From: Saccharofermentans sp.
GTDB lineage: Bacteria; Bacillota; Clostridia; Saccharofermentanales; Saccharofermentanaceae
Length of the DNA: 50,039 bases
Assembly: GCA_024403715.1 (NCBI GenBank)
Contig: JAKSRJ010000015.1
Coordinates: 1-50,039, forward strand
Direction of reading: 5' to 3'
Below are positions 34,758 to 42,751 of the stretch, in pieces; position 1 is the stretch's first letter; each line of letters opens with the position of its first letter. The position numbers and the translations under genes are program-made. The notes beneath the pieces were generated by a model that did no database searches, was not told the DNA's origin, and worked only from the letters and a program-made list of their open reading frames with translations.

Positions 34758-36631
34758 TGCATACAGAAGTTAAAGTGCCTCATTCGGTCTTAATGGGAGT
34801 AGAGAGCCCGGGACGCTATGTTGGTGGTGAGCAAAATCAAATCATTAATGAAGATGTTATTAAGCAACTTCGTGAGACCGGTTCATGCTCTCAGGTAAGA
34901 ACTGTACTTTGCTTCCCAGATGTTTATGAGATTGGTATGAGCAATCTCGCGATGCAGATTCTCTATAAGATTTTGAATAATCCTGAATGGAGTTCATGTG
35001 AGAGAAGTTTTTCTCCGTGGCTGGATATGGATAAGGTAATGCGAGAGAAGAAAATACCTCTTTATTCACTCGAGACCAGGTCCCCTCTTAATGAATTTGA
35101 TATCGTAGCTTTCTCTATGGGTTACGAGATGTGCTTTACTAATGTGCTTCAGATGCTAGAGTTAGGTGGTATCCCACTACTAGCCAAGGATCGTAAGGAT
35201 GAAGATCCTATTGTAGTTGGTGGCGGACCTATTACTTGTAATAGTGAGCCTATGGCAGATTTCTTTGACGCATTCTATCTTGGAGAAGGAGAAGAAGTCG
35301 ATCTAGAATTTACTGAACTTGTAAAAAAGTATAAGGATAGTGGTAAGAAGGATCGTAAGGCTTTCTTAAGGGAAGCGGCTAAGATTGAAGGTGTATATGT
35401 ACCATCACTTTATACTCCTAAGTTCGAGAATAATAAATTTGTAGGCTATGATATTGAAGATGGTGCTCCAGCTAAGATTAAGAAGAGAATTATCAAGGAT
35501 TTGGATAAGGTTGATTATCCGACGGAGCCAGTAGTTCCTAATATTAACGTAATTCATAATAGAGCTTACTTAGAGCTGTTCCGTGGTTGTATTAGAGGTT
35601 GTAGATTCTGTCAGGCTGGCTTTATTTGTCGTCCTGTAAGAGAGAAAGACTATAAAACTTTGTGTGATCAGGGTATGCAGATTATGCGTAATACAGGTTA
35701 CGATGAGCTTGGTATATTATCGCTGTCTACTAGTGACTACACTGGACTGGTTCCAATGACAGACGTTTTGCTTGAGGACTTTGATAAAAACCATCAAAGC
35801 TTGTCTTTGCCATCTCTTCGTATTGATAATTTTGCTTTGGATTTGATGGAGAAAGCATCTTCAACTCGTAAGTCTGGTCTTACATTTGCACCAGAAGCAG
35901 GAACCCAGAGACTTCGTGATGTTATTAATAAGGGTATTTGTGAAGAAGATATTATGAATGCACTTCACTTAGCTTTTAAGGGAGGCTGGACCACAGTTAA
36001 GCTTTACTTTATGCTTGGTCTTCCTACTGAGACTATGGAAGACGTTGAAGGCATAGCTAATCTTGCTATTAAGATTGAACAGCTTTATTACGACACTATG
36101 CGTGAAATCGGCATGAAGCCTAGAAAACCTGAGATTACTGTATCTACTTCTATGTTTATACCTAAGCCATTTACACCATTTCAGTGGGAGAACCAGAATA
36201 CTGAAGAAGAATTTAAGACTAAGCAACAGCATCTTCGTGACATGATTCGTAAGCATAGAAGTATTCGATATATCTGGCATGATGTTAAGACATCTTGCTG
36301 GGAGGGAATTCTTGCTAGAGGTGATAGAAGATTAGGTCAGGTTATTCTCGAAGGCTATAAGAATGGCAGTATCTTCGATGCTTGGGATGATTACTTTGAT
36401 TACGATATGTGGATGGGGCTTCTTGAATCACATGGGCTTTCATGGGAGTTATATACACAGAATTATAGCGAAGAAGACGTGCTTCCTTGGGATAATATGA
36501 ATCTTGGTGTAACTCGTGCTTTCCTCCTTCGTGAGAAACATAATGCCTACGAAGAAAAGGTAACACCTAACTGTAGAGAGCAGTGTAGCGCTTGTGGTGC
36601 AAATTGTTATAAGGCAGGTATTTGCCCATGA
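34757..36631 (+). CDS. Radical SAM protein, B12-binding-type (TIGR03960-like), function unknown
   Basis: A 624-residue radical SAM protein. The N-terminal ~220 residues resemble the B12-binding Rossmann-like segment ('FPDVYEIGMSNLAMQIL', 'VVGGGPITCNSEPMADFFD'). The cluster motif is 'FRGCIRGCRFCQAG', with C-x3-C-x2-C spacing. The C-terminus has a Cys-rich tail ('CREQCSACGANC'). The family is almost always paired with a DUF2344 gene, which follows here with a 4-bp ATGA overlap. Suggested roles in tRNA or protein modification are not established. Confidence 0.88.
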   Translation: MHTEVKVPHSVLMGVESPGRYVGGEQNQIINEDVIKQLRETGSCSQVRTVLCFPDVYEIGMSNLAMQILYKILNNPEWSSCERSFSPWLDMDKVMREKKIPLYSLETRSPLNEFDIVAFSMGYEMCFTNVLQMLELGGIPLLAKDRKDEDPIVVGGGPITCNSEPMADFFDAFYLGEGEEVDLEFTELVKKYKDSGKKDRKAFLREAAKIEGVYVPSLYTPKFENNKFVGYDIEDGAPAKIKKRIIKDLDKVDYPTEPVVPNINVIHNRAYLELFRGCIRGCRFCQAGFICRPVREKDYKTLCDQGMQIMRNTGYDELGILSLSTSDYTGLVPMTDVLLEDFDKNHQSLSLPSLRIDNFALDLMEKASSTRKSGLTFAPEAGTQRLRDVINKGICEEDIMNALHLAFKGGWTTVKLYFMLGLPTETMEDVEGIANLAIKIEQLYYDTMREIGMKPRKPEITVSTSMFIPKPFTPFQWENQNTEEEFKTKQQHLRDMIRKHRSIRYIWHDVKTSCWEGILARGDRRLGQVILEGYKNGSIFDAWDDYFDYDMWMGLLESHGLSWELYTQNYSEEDVLPWDNMNLGVTRAFLLREKHNAYEEKVTPNCREQCSACGANCYKAGICP

Positions 36632-37350
36632 ATATAGCAGAGAAGAAGATGGAGATGACAAGACAGCTCCACCAGCATGAGTATGTATGTAGAGGAACTT
36701 TCCAAAGAACAGGAGCCTTGTCTTACATAGGACATCTAGATTTAAAGGCTGTGTTTGAGAGAGCGTTAAGAAGAACTGATCTGCCAATGCTTTATTCTCA
36801 GGGATTTAATCCTCGTCCAATGATTGTATTTGCACTTCCTCTTGGCGTAGGTATTAATACAGAAGGTGACTACATAGATGTATCTATGGAAGTACCAGTA
36901 GAACCTGATGAGTTCATTAGTAAGGTTAACGATAAGTTGCCAGAAGGCTTGAAGATTATTTCAGCAGTCTCTATTGATGAACCTAAGAACAGCCTTATGA
37001 GTGTTGTTTCTATTGCGGAGTATCGTATAGATGCTCCTGGTATCTCTGAATATTTGGAGAAGATTTTTAGCTTAGATAAGATTGAGACTACAAAGAAATC
37101 TAAGGGTAAAGAAGTGTCTGTTGATATTAAGCCATTACTCATTAGTATCACTGATATTAGTGAGCCTGATAGTGCTAAGTATCTGTGTTATGCGGGTTCT
37201 ACGCAGAACCTAAGACCAGATGTTTTACTTAAGGCTATGACAGAGATTTTAGGTTATGACAAAGAATTGGCAGCGAATGCCACAATAACAAGACTTAAAT
37301 TATATGGTGGTAAGTATCCTGATTTGGCATCAATTGAAGGATTGCTATAA
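36628..37350 (+). CDS. DUF2344 (TIGR03936) radical SAM-associated protein
   Basis: A ~240-residue partner of the preceding radical SAM protein. 'YVCRGTFQRTGALSYIGHLDL', cut into its parts 'RTGALSYIGHLDL' and 'RRTDLPMLYSQGFNPRP', is typical of the family, as is 'PLGVGINTEGDYIDV'. Together the two are often encoded fused in other bacteria. The start ATG 36628 overlaps the previous stop (ATGA), favoured over a TTG 6 bp upstream. Function unknown; possibly substrate binding for the radical SAM enzyme. Confidence 0.85.
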   Translation: MNIAEKKMEMTRQLHQHEYVCRGTFQRTGALSYIGHLDLKAVFERALRRTDLPMLYSQGFNPRPMIVFALPLGVGINTEGDYIDVSMEVPVEPDEFISKVNDKLPEGLKIISAVSIDEPKNSLMSVVSIAEYRIDAPGISEYLEKIFSLDKIETTKKSKGKEVSVDIKPLLISITDISEPDSAKYLCYAGSTQNLRPDVLLKAMTEILGYDKELAANATITRLKLYGGKYPDLASIEGLL

Positions 37351-37394
37351 TTAGTGTATTATTACCGTCGCATATAGTTATTTGGGAGCAAATA

Positions 37395-37916
37395 GTGAAC
37401 GAAGTTGAACAAAAAATGGCAAAGAGCCTCGTAAGCATATTTGAGAATGTGCTTGTAGCAGAGGAAAAGTCTTTAAGACAGGGTTATTTTAATAACTTGT
37501 CTCTTGCTGAGATGCACACTTTGGATGCTATTGGACCTTATGAATCAAGAACTATGACTGAGACAGCTCAGATTCTTGGTATCACTGTAGGTACGCTCAC
37601 AGTATCTGTAGACAGACTTGTTAAGAAGGGTTTCATTGAGCGTAAGCGTGATGAAATCGATAAGAGAATTGTTAGAATCTCTCTTACAAGAGATGGTAAG
37701 CTTGCAGCTCGTTTGCATGGTAAGTTCCATAAGGTGCTTGCTACACGTGTATTAGAGCCATATAGCGAAGAAGAGAAGGCTTTACTCCTTAGTCTAGTTG
37801 AAGATGTCGAGAAGTATATGAAGACTCAGGTTGCTAGATATGAGGACAAAGATAAATTAAGACAGACTGCAAGAGAAGTTGCAGAAGATTCAAGAAGGAG
37901 ACAAACAGATGGATGA
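37395..37916 (+). CDS. MarR-family transcription regulator
   Basis: A 173-residue winged-helix regulator. 'TMTETAQILGITVGTLTVSVDRLVKKGFIERKRDEIDKR' carries, in its two halves, the recognition helix and wing tip (D-x-R) typical of MarR. Start GTG 37395 follows GGGAG. Its end overlaps the acyl carrier protein gene by 8 bp, an arrangement reminiscent of FabT, the MarR repressor of fatty-acid synthesis that uses acyl-ACP as corepressor. That homology is inference; other MarR roles are possible. Confidence 0.87.
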   Translation: MNEVEQKMAKSLVSIFENVLVAEEKSLRQGYFNNLSLAEMHTLDAIGPYESRTMTETAQILGITVGTLTVSVDRLVKKGFIERKRDEIDKRIVRISLTRDGKLAARLHGKFHKVLATRVLEPYSEEEKALLLSLVEDVEKYMKTQVARYEDKDKLRQTAREVAEDSRRRQTDG

Positions 37917-38217
37917 CAAAGGCGATCCCCGAGAACGTATAGAGGAGAAGAAGGACCAGATTTATGAGGACCTTCTTAAGATTATTACAGAAGAACTCGG
38001 TGTTTCACCTATGGACATAAATCCAACACTCGAAGTTAGAGAGGATTTGTGTTTCGATTCTCTACAGCTTTACGAATTCGTAGTGGATGTAGAAGATGCT
38101 TATGATATTAGAATTCCTGATGAAGAAATCGACAAGGTTCGTACTATTCAGGATTTGGTAGACATGGTCTACGCATTAACAGAAAAAGACGACGATGCGT
38201 TATATACTGATAATTAA
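37909..38217 (+). CDS. Acyl carrier protein
   Basis: A 102-residue ACP. The phosphopantetheine attachment site is S51 in 'LCFDSLQLYEFV', replacing the commoner L-G-x-D-S-L by C-F-D-S-L. An N-terminal ~20-residue charged extension and an acidic C-terminus make it longer than AcpP (~78). ATG 37909 is chosen for GGAG at 37897; an earlier in-frame ATG at 37879 has no ribosome site. It overlaps the MarR gene by 8 bp and the lipid kinase gene by 23 bp. Confidence 0.88.
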   Translation: MDDKGDPRERIEEKKDQIYEDLLKIITEELGVSPMDINPTLEVREDLCFDSLQLYEFVVDVEDAYDIRIPDEEIDKVRTIQDLVDMVYALTEKDDDALYTDN

Positions 38218-39166
38218 CAGTAAGAATAATCCCAAGAACCAAAAGAAGCTCGACGATGCGATTGTTAAAGTCGCGACGATTAATCCTGACTTAAGAAGCA
38301 GGATAGAGCTTCGCTATACAGAGTATGCGGGTCACGCTACAGATATTGCTATTGAAATTGACAATAAGTTTAAGGGCTCAGTAGCAATAATTTCCTGTGG
38401 CGGTGATGGTACGATTCATGAGATTGTTAACGCATTGGCGTTCCGTAAAACCCCAGTTATAGCGATTCCTTTTGGAACAGGAAATGACTTTGTTAAATCA
38501 GTAAATCCTAATTGGCGTAAGATGAAGCTTGAGGATTATTTTCTAGCTTTGGATGATGTTAAATTCAAAGCCATAGATTTGATTAAGCTAGATAGTTTTG
38601 ATGCAATGGGTAACTATACTCCTGCTTGGTCATCATATGTCGATAATGTCGCATCTATAGGACTTGATACTAAGGTTCAGTCTGATGCAAAGGCTCTAGT
38701 CGCAGCTCATAACACTAATTTTACTCGTAAGACAGCATATGTTAGAGCTGCTTTGAGAAACCTATTTGGAGCTAGAGCTAATCATTTTCAGTATACTATT
38801 GATTTGAAGGATGGAACCACAGTTACAGGTCAAAGTCATGTATATACACTTATTAGTATCTGTAATGGTAAGTATTATGGTGATGGATTCACTCCAGCTC
38901 CTGATGCTAATCTTGACGATGGTTATGCACGTGTTTGCGCTGTTGATCATGTAACGACTATGAACGCAATTGGACTTATCATAGCTTACAGATTTGGTAA
39001 GCATATCGGTAAAAGAGGTATTCACTACTACGAGGCAACAAGTGGTGTGATTACTTCTCTAGATCCGTCTTTGCAGTTATTTGGTAATTATGATGGCGAA
39101 GACTTTTTTGGTAATCGTGTAAGATTCGAAGTCTGTCCTCTAGCTTTAAATCTTGGCTTTTATTAA
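38195..39166 (+). CDS. DagK-like diacylglycerol/lipid kinase
   Basis: A 323-residue kinase of the DAGK catalytic family. 'SCGGDGTIHEIVNAL' holds the nucleotide motif G-G-D-G-T (69-73), and 'IPFGTGNDF' (91-99) is the second family motif. Such enzymes phosphorylate diacylglycerol, recycling it into phospholipid synthesis, or related lipids. Third gene of the MarR-ACP-kinase operon. Its last 21 bp overlap the end of the convergent GT8 gene. Confidence 0.87.
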   Translation: MRYILIINSKNNPKNQKKLDDAIVKVATINPDLRSRIELRYTEYAGHATDIAIEIDNKFKGSVAIISCGGDGTIHEIVNALAFRKTPVIAIPFGTGNDFVKSVNPNWRKMKLEDYFLALDDVKFKAIDLIKLDSFDAMGNYTPAWSSYVDNVASIGLDTKVQSDAKALVAAHNTNFTRKTAYVRAALRNLFGARANHFQYTIDLKDGTTVTGQSHVYTLISICNGKYYGDGFTPAPDANLDDGYARVCAVDHVTTMNAIGLIIAYRFGKHIGKRGIHYYEATSGVITSLDPSLQLFGNYDGEDFFGNRVRFEVCPLALNLGFY

Positions 39167-40126
39167 TTTTGGTATCAATCTAACATTACGTAAAAAGCCT
39201 TTAACAAGACTATGTAGGGTAGGAAACTTAGGCGGTTTACTACCTTCTTTTTTGCTCAAAATAGAACTGTACTTACCATTAGGGTAGAGTTCTTCATAAG
39301 TGGAAGCCCACATAGAAGCTTCTTTTTTACTAAAAGATACTCCTTCCTCACGCCATGGCTGGTATTTGCCTCCACCAGCGAAATGTATCACAACAGGATT
39401 TTTACGAGCTTCATCAAATTCTTCTTCTGGGTAATAGGTAGCAGGATTTTTTGAAGCTAGGCGATAACAGTTTTTACCGCTAAATGTTCTTGTGGTATAC
39501 ATCATGTTATAAGTCACAGGCAATGTAGATATTTGATTATAAAAAGCGACGTTCATGATGTCTTGATCAGCACCTAAGAATGTATTAGATAAGTCTATAG
39601 TTTTTACTGTATCTAGGAACTTCTGAGGGAAACTAACCTCGCGACACTTAGCACTATCTAATAGAAGTACTCCAGAGTTATAGTAAATATCTTTACGATT
39701 GTTTCCAATTAGATAATTAGCATATGAAGAGCACTGATCAATTACTGCTCCCATAGGGTTACCCTTAAGATCAAACTCGAAAAGAGAAGCTATATCAGAT
39801 GTGATTAAAATATCACAGTCTAAGTAAAGAATTTTACCTTCATTAACATAGTCGCTAATGAAGAATCTAGCATATGGAGAATAGCCACCACGATAAGGTG
39901 GAATATTATTATCAATTAGCCTCTTTGATATCTCATCGATAGATATAAAATCTATCTCCTGATTAAACATCTTAGCAACAGAAATTAAGTCTTCTTTTTT
40001 ATCTTCAAGATTGGATTCGATGATGTGAATTAAAGCCTTCCCACTGAAGTTTTTCAGTAGGGAATAAAGGCTTACAGCACATACCTCACAGTAGTTTTTA
40101 TCAGTTGCATATAAGATGTGATTCAT
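39146..40126 (-). CDS. Glycosyltransferase family 8 protein
   Basis: A 326-residue GT8-type retaining transferase (LgtC/GlgA-like galactosyl- or glucosyltransferase family). 'HILYATDKNYCEVCAVSLYS' start (its 'YATDKNY' portion), D-C-D at 103-105 in 'LYLDCDILITSD' as the metal/UDP site, 'YYNSGVLLLD', 'GADQDIMNVAF' and 'IHFAGGGKYQPW' are family marks. The basic C-terminal ~30 residues may bind the membrane. It probably decorates cell-surface glycans. Promoter and start are unusually close: see the leaderless finding. Convergent with the lipid kinase gene. Confidence 0.9.
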   Translation of the reverse strand: MNHILYATDKNYCEVCAVSLYSLLKNFSGKALIHIIESNLEDKKEDLISVAKMFNQEIDFISIDEISKRLIDNNIPPYRGGYSPYARFFISDYVNEGKILYLDCDILITSDIASLFEFDLKGNPMGAVIDQCSSYANYLIGNNRKDIYYNSGVLLLDSAKCREVSFPQKFLDTVKTIDLSNTFLGADQDIMNVAFYNQISTLPVTYNMMYTTRTFSGKNCYRLASKNPATYYPEEEFDEARKNPVVIHFAGGGKYQPWREEGVSFSKKEASMWASTYEELYPNGKYSSILSKKEGSKPPKFPTLHSLVKGFLRNVRLIPKLIKAKI

Positions 40127-40142
40127 AGTTCAAAATTATAAC

Positions 40143-40173
40143 ATAAAAACGACCGTGCTATTGCACGGTCGTT
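40143..40173 (-). terminator. Rho-independent terminator of the DUF6465 gene
   Basis: A perfect 11-bp stem AACGACCGTGC/GCACGGTCGTT with loop TATT; TTTTTATG follows on the minus strand, running into the GT8 promoter. Confidence 0.9.
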
Positions 40174-40198
40174 CAATACTCGATTTAATCTAATCGAA

Positions 40199-40606
40199 TT
40201 AGAAGAGATCAACAGCACCTGTGTTCTTGTCAGATACGAAGTATGCCTTGTTGTCCTCTGGCTTAACATAGATGTCGAGCTTCTTAGCGCCAGCCTCAAC
40301 AGCCTTGTTAACCTTCTTAACAATCTCAGCGTATGTGATCTCGTTCTCACCAGCCTGGATAACGAATGTCTTAGGAGCGATAGCAACCTTCTTAGCTGCC
40401 TTCTTTGCAGCAGGCTTCTTAGCAGCAACCTTCTTAGCTGGAGCAGCCTTCTTCTCTACAGGCTTCTTCTCAGCAGCTACCTTCTTCTCTACAGGCTTCT
40501 TCTCAGCAGCAGCCTTCTTAGCTACTGGCTTCTTCTCTACTTTCTTAGCAGCAACAGGAGCCTTCTCAGCTACCTTAACTTCTGCCTTCTTCTCAACTGT
40601 TGTCAT
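40199..40606 (-). CDS. DUF6465 histone-H1-like Ala/Lys-rich protein
   Basis: A 135-residue protein. Residues 1-~75 are Ala/Lys/Glu/Pro repeats ('AEKKPVEKK' twice, 'KKPAAKKAAKK'), unstructured and strongly basic; the last ~60 residues form a compact alpha/beta domain ('FVIQAGENEITYAEIVKKVN', 'KLDIYVKPEDNKAYFV') that I recognise as DUF6465. The tail resembles histone H1-like nucleoid proteins, so DNA or RNA binding is likely. ATG 40606 has GGAGGA; the longer frame lacks one. TTGATT and TATAAA-type boxes lie upstream in the shared divergent region. Confidence 0.83.
   Translation of the reverse strand: MTTVEKKAEVKVAEKAPVAAKKVEKKPVAKKAAAEKKPVEKKVAAEKKPVEKKAAPAKKVAAKKPAAKKAAKKVAIAPKTFVIQAGENEITYAEIVKKVNKAVEAGAKKLDIYVKPEDNKAYFVSDKNTGAVDLF
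40448..40513. repeat. 33-bp tandem repeat inside the DUF6465 gene
   Basis: Two copies of a 33-bp unit, starting at 40448 and 40481, are identical except in the last three bases; each encodes an eleven-residue AEKKPVEKK-type block. A third, degenerate copy follows. Copy number could vary between strains by slippage. Confidence 0.85.
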
Positions 40607-40773
40607 AACAATAAGTCCTCCAAAATTGGTTGATAAACTTAATTTATAGTTTTTAACTAAAAAAATCAATTATTCGTAACAGTTGAAACTCTACAAAGAT
40701 ATGTTTGATGCAATAAGTTTTATATAAACAATTTGAACAAACAAAGTGTAACTATTTTGCCATTTCGCTATGC

Positions 40774-40802
40774 TTGAAAGTGCGTAGTTGTTGTAATAAA
40801 AT
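40774..40802 (+). promoter_or_regulatory. Promoter of the serine-acetyltransferase-like gene
   Basis: TTGAAA (40774-40779) and TAAAAT (40797-40802) with a 17-bp spacer, 23 bp before the gene start. Confidence 0.75.
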
Positions 40803-40824
40803 TTTATATAGATTGGAGGGTAAG

Positions 40825-41526
40825 ATGAACGATAAACTCAAAGACATAGTTTATAGTGATTTGTTCAGATACACGGGTAATGCTCGTCGTACTAAGAATA
40901 TCTATACAACTTATCTTCAGGAGTTAGCATCAAGCCCTGAGTTTCATTATATTGCTTTGATGAGACAAACTAAGTTTTATGAGGACGAGATTAAGGGTAA
41001 AGAGGGCATTATTAAGTACTTCTGCAAAGCTCGTTTTAACATCTATAACTGGATGCTTACTCAGATGTCTCATAAGTATCATTTTCAGATTCCATACGAC
41101 ACTAAGATTGGTAAGGGCTTTTACCTCGCTCATTTTGGTCGTGTAATTATCCATCCTAAGGCTGAGATTGGTTATAACTGTAATGTGTCAACTGGTGTTG
41201 TAATTGGTACTCAGTTCAGAGGTAAGCGTAAGGGTGCACCACACATCGGTAACTTTGTATGGGTTGGAGCTAATGCTGTTATCGTTGGTAATATTACTAT
41301 TGGTAATAACGTACTTATCGCTCCGGGTGCTTACGTTAATTTTGATGTACCAGATGGATCTATTGTTATCGGTAACCCAGGTCTTATCAGAAGAGCTCCT
41401 GGTGCTACTTTGTCTTACATCAATAACACAATTTCTTTCGACGAATATAACGTTAAGTCTGATACAGCTCAGGTAAATACTTCTACAGTTCCGACTAGAC
41501 TTACAAGACAGTCGAGGTTTCAGTGA
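40825..41526 (+). CDS. Serine acetyltransferase-like hexapeptide-repeat acyltransferase
   Basis: A 233-residue protein with an N-terminal helical part (~1-80) and a left-handed beta-helix of hexapeptide repeats (~85-190): 'GKGFYLAHFGRVIIHPKAEIG', 'VSTGVVIGTQFRGKRKGAPHIGN' and 'GNITIGNNVLIAPGAYVN' in pieces, plus the catalytic-type His. It ends in a ~45-residue polar tail. Similar proteins acetylate serine (cysteine synthesis) or sugars; with no cysK beside it the substrate is open. ATG 40825 follows GGAGGG. It overlaps nothing and precedes the aminopeptidase gene by 41 bp. Confidence 0.8.
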   Translation: MNDKLKDIVYSDLFRYTGNARRTKNIYTTYLQELASSPEFHYIALMRQTKFYEDEIKGKEGIIKYFCKARFNIYNWMLTQMSHKYHFQIPYDTKIGKGFYLAHFGRVIIHPKAEIGYNCNVSTGVVIGTQFRGKRKGAPHIGNFVWVGANAVIVGNITIGNNVLIAPGAYVNFDVPDGSIVIGNPGLIRRAPGATLSYINNTISFDEYNVKSDTAQVNTSTVPTRLTRQSRFQ

Positions 41527-41567
41527 TAATTGATTCCACATTTTTCCTAATAAGGAGAAAGACATTG

Positions 41568-42749
41568 ATGAACCGCATCCCGGAAGGATCAGCGGTTTTT
41601 GTTTTCGCGGGAAAGGGAAAAGCTATGAGTCAGGATACGGATTACCGTTTCCTACCTGACCGTAATTTCTATTATCTTACTGGCCTATCTTATGAGAATG
41701 GTAAGCTCATTTTAATTAAGGATGAAAAAGGCGATTGTAGAGAAATGCTATTTGCCCTTCCTAAGAATGATTTGAAGGAGCGTTGGACAGGTAAGAGAAT
41801 GGAATTCTCCGACCTCTCTTCATTCTCTGGGATCTGTGAAAATGATATCTACGATATAGATGAATTTGAGGATAAAGCTTACGAGATTATCCGCGATTAT
41901 AATGTGCTTTTTGATTCCACTTCGATTGTTGAAGAATCTAAGACTTTTGCCGCTAAGAATGACGCCTCTGATATAGGCTCAATCTTAACTCATATGCGAA
42001 TGGTAAAGACCAAGGAAGAAATAGAATCGATTAAGGCGGCAGCAAGAATCACAGAAGATGCTTTATGTGATATGAAGTCAATTATTCGCGGCGGCTCTAC
42101 TGAACTGGAGCTTTATACAAAGCTTGAATATGAGATGGCAAGAAGAGGCTCTTTGATTCCTGCTTTTGAGACTATTGTTAGTATCGATACCAATACATTT
42201 TATTTGCATCATAGTAATCCTGATTTGGAGGCTGTTTCCAATGATGGAAGCATGATTCAAATTGATGTTGGAGCTAGAGTTAACGGATACTGTGCAGATA
42301 TTTCACGCGTGTATTTTCTTTGCAAGGATGATATGGCAGAAGATGATAAGAGATTGGCTTTGCATGGATTAATTAAAGAACTTCGAAAGGCTGCTTGGGA
42401 TTTTATCAAGCCTGGTGAGACTTTTAAGACTTTGAATAGTCACATGATGACAATCGTAGCTGAGTTTTTACTTAAGCATGGTTTGCTTGAAGAAGGTTAT
42501 ACAACAGAAGATATTCGTGAATACTATTGGCATAACACATCTCATCACCTAGGTCTTGATGTACATGATATATGCGAGAGGGATTTGCCTTTTGAGGCGG
42601 GTAACTGTCTTGCTGTTGAGCCTGGAGTTTACATTAAATCCTGGGGTATCGGATTTAGAATAGAAGACGATGTCGTAGTTACCGATGATGGATGTGAGCT
42701 GCTAAGCTCGGGTGAGGATTCGTTAGAGTCCTGCATAGCTAAGGTGTAA
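41568..42749 (+). CDS. Xaa-Pro aminopeptidase P (M24 family)
   Basis: A 393-residue M24 metallopeptidase that removes N-terminal residues preceding proline. N-terminal creatinase-like domain (~1-140), catalytic pita-bread domain after. Metal ligands are visible: D and D in 'IQIDVGARVNGYCADISR', H in 'NTSHHLGLDVHD', E in 'LAVEPGVYI' and E in 'FRIEDDVVV'. Start ATG 41568 is chosen for AAGGAG upstream; the frame is open from 41523. It is 2 bp from the hydrolase-like gene downstream. Confidence 0.92.
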   Translation: MNRIPEGSAVFVFAGKGKAMSQDTDYRFLPDRNFYYLTGLSYENGKLILIKDEKGDCREMLFALPKNDLKERWTGKRMEFSDLSSFSGICENDIYDIDEFEDKAYEIIRDYNVLFDSTSIVEESKTFAAKNDASDIGSILTHMRMVKTKEEIESIKAAARITEDALCDMKSIIRGGSTELELYTKLEYEMARRGSLIPAFETIVSIDTNTFYLHHSNPDLEAVSNDGSMIQIDVGARVNGYCADISRVYFLCKDDMAEDDKRLALHGLIKELRKAAWDFIKPGETFKTLNSHMMTIVAEFLLKHGLLEEGYTTEDIREYYWHNTSHHLGLDVHDICERDLPFEAGNCLAVEPGVYIKSWGIGFRIEDDVVVTDDGCELLSSGEDSLESCIAKV

Positions 42750-42751
42750 TT

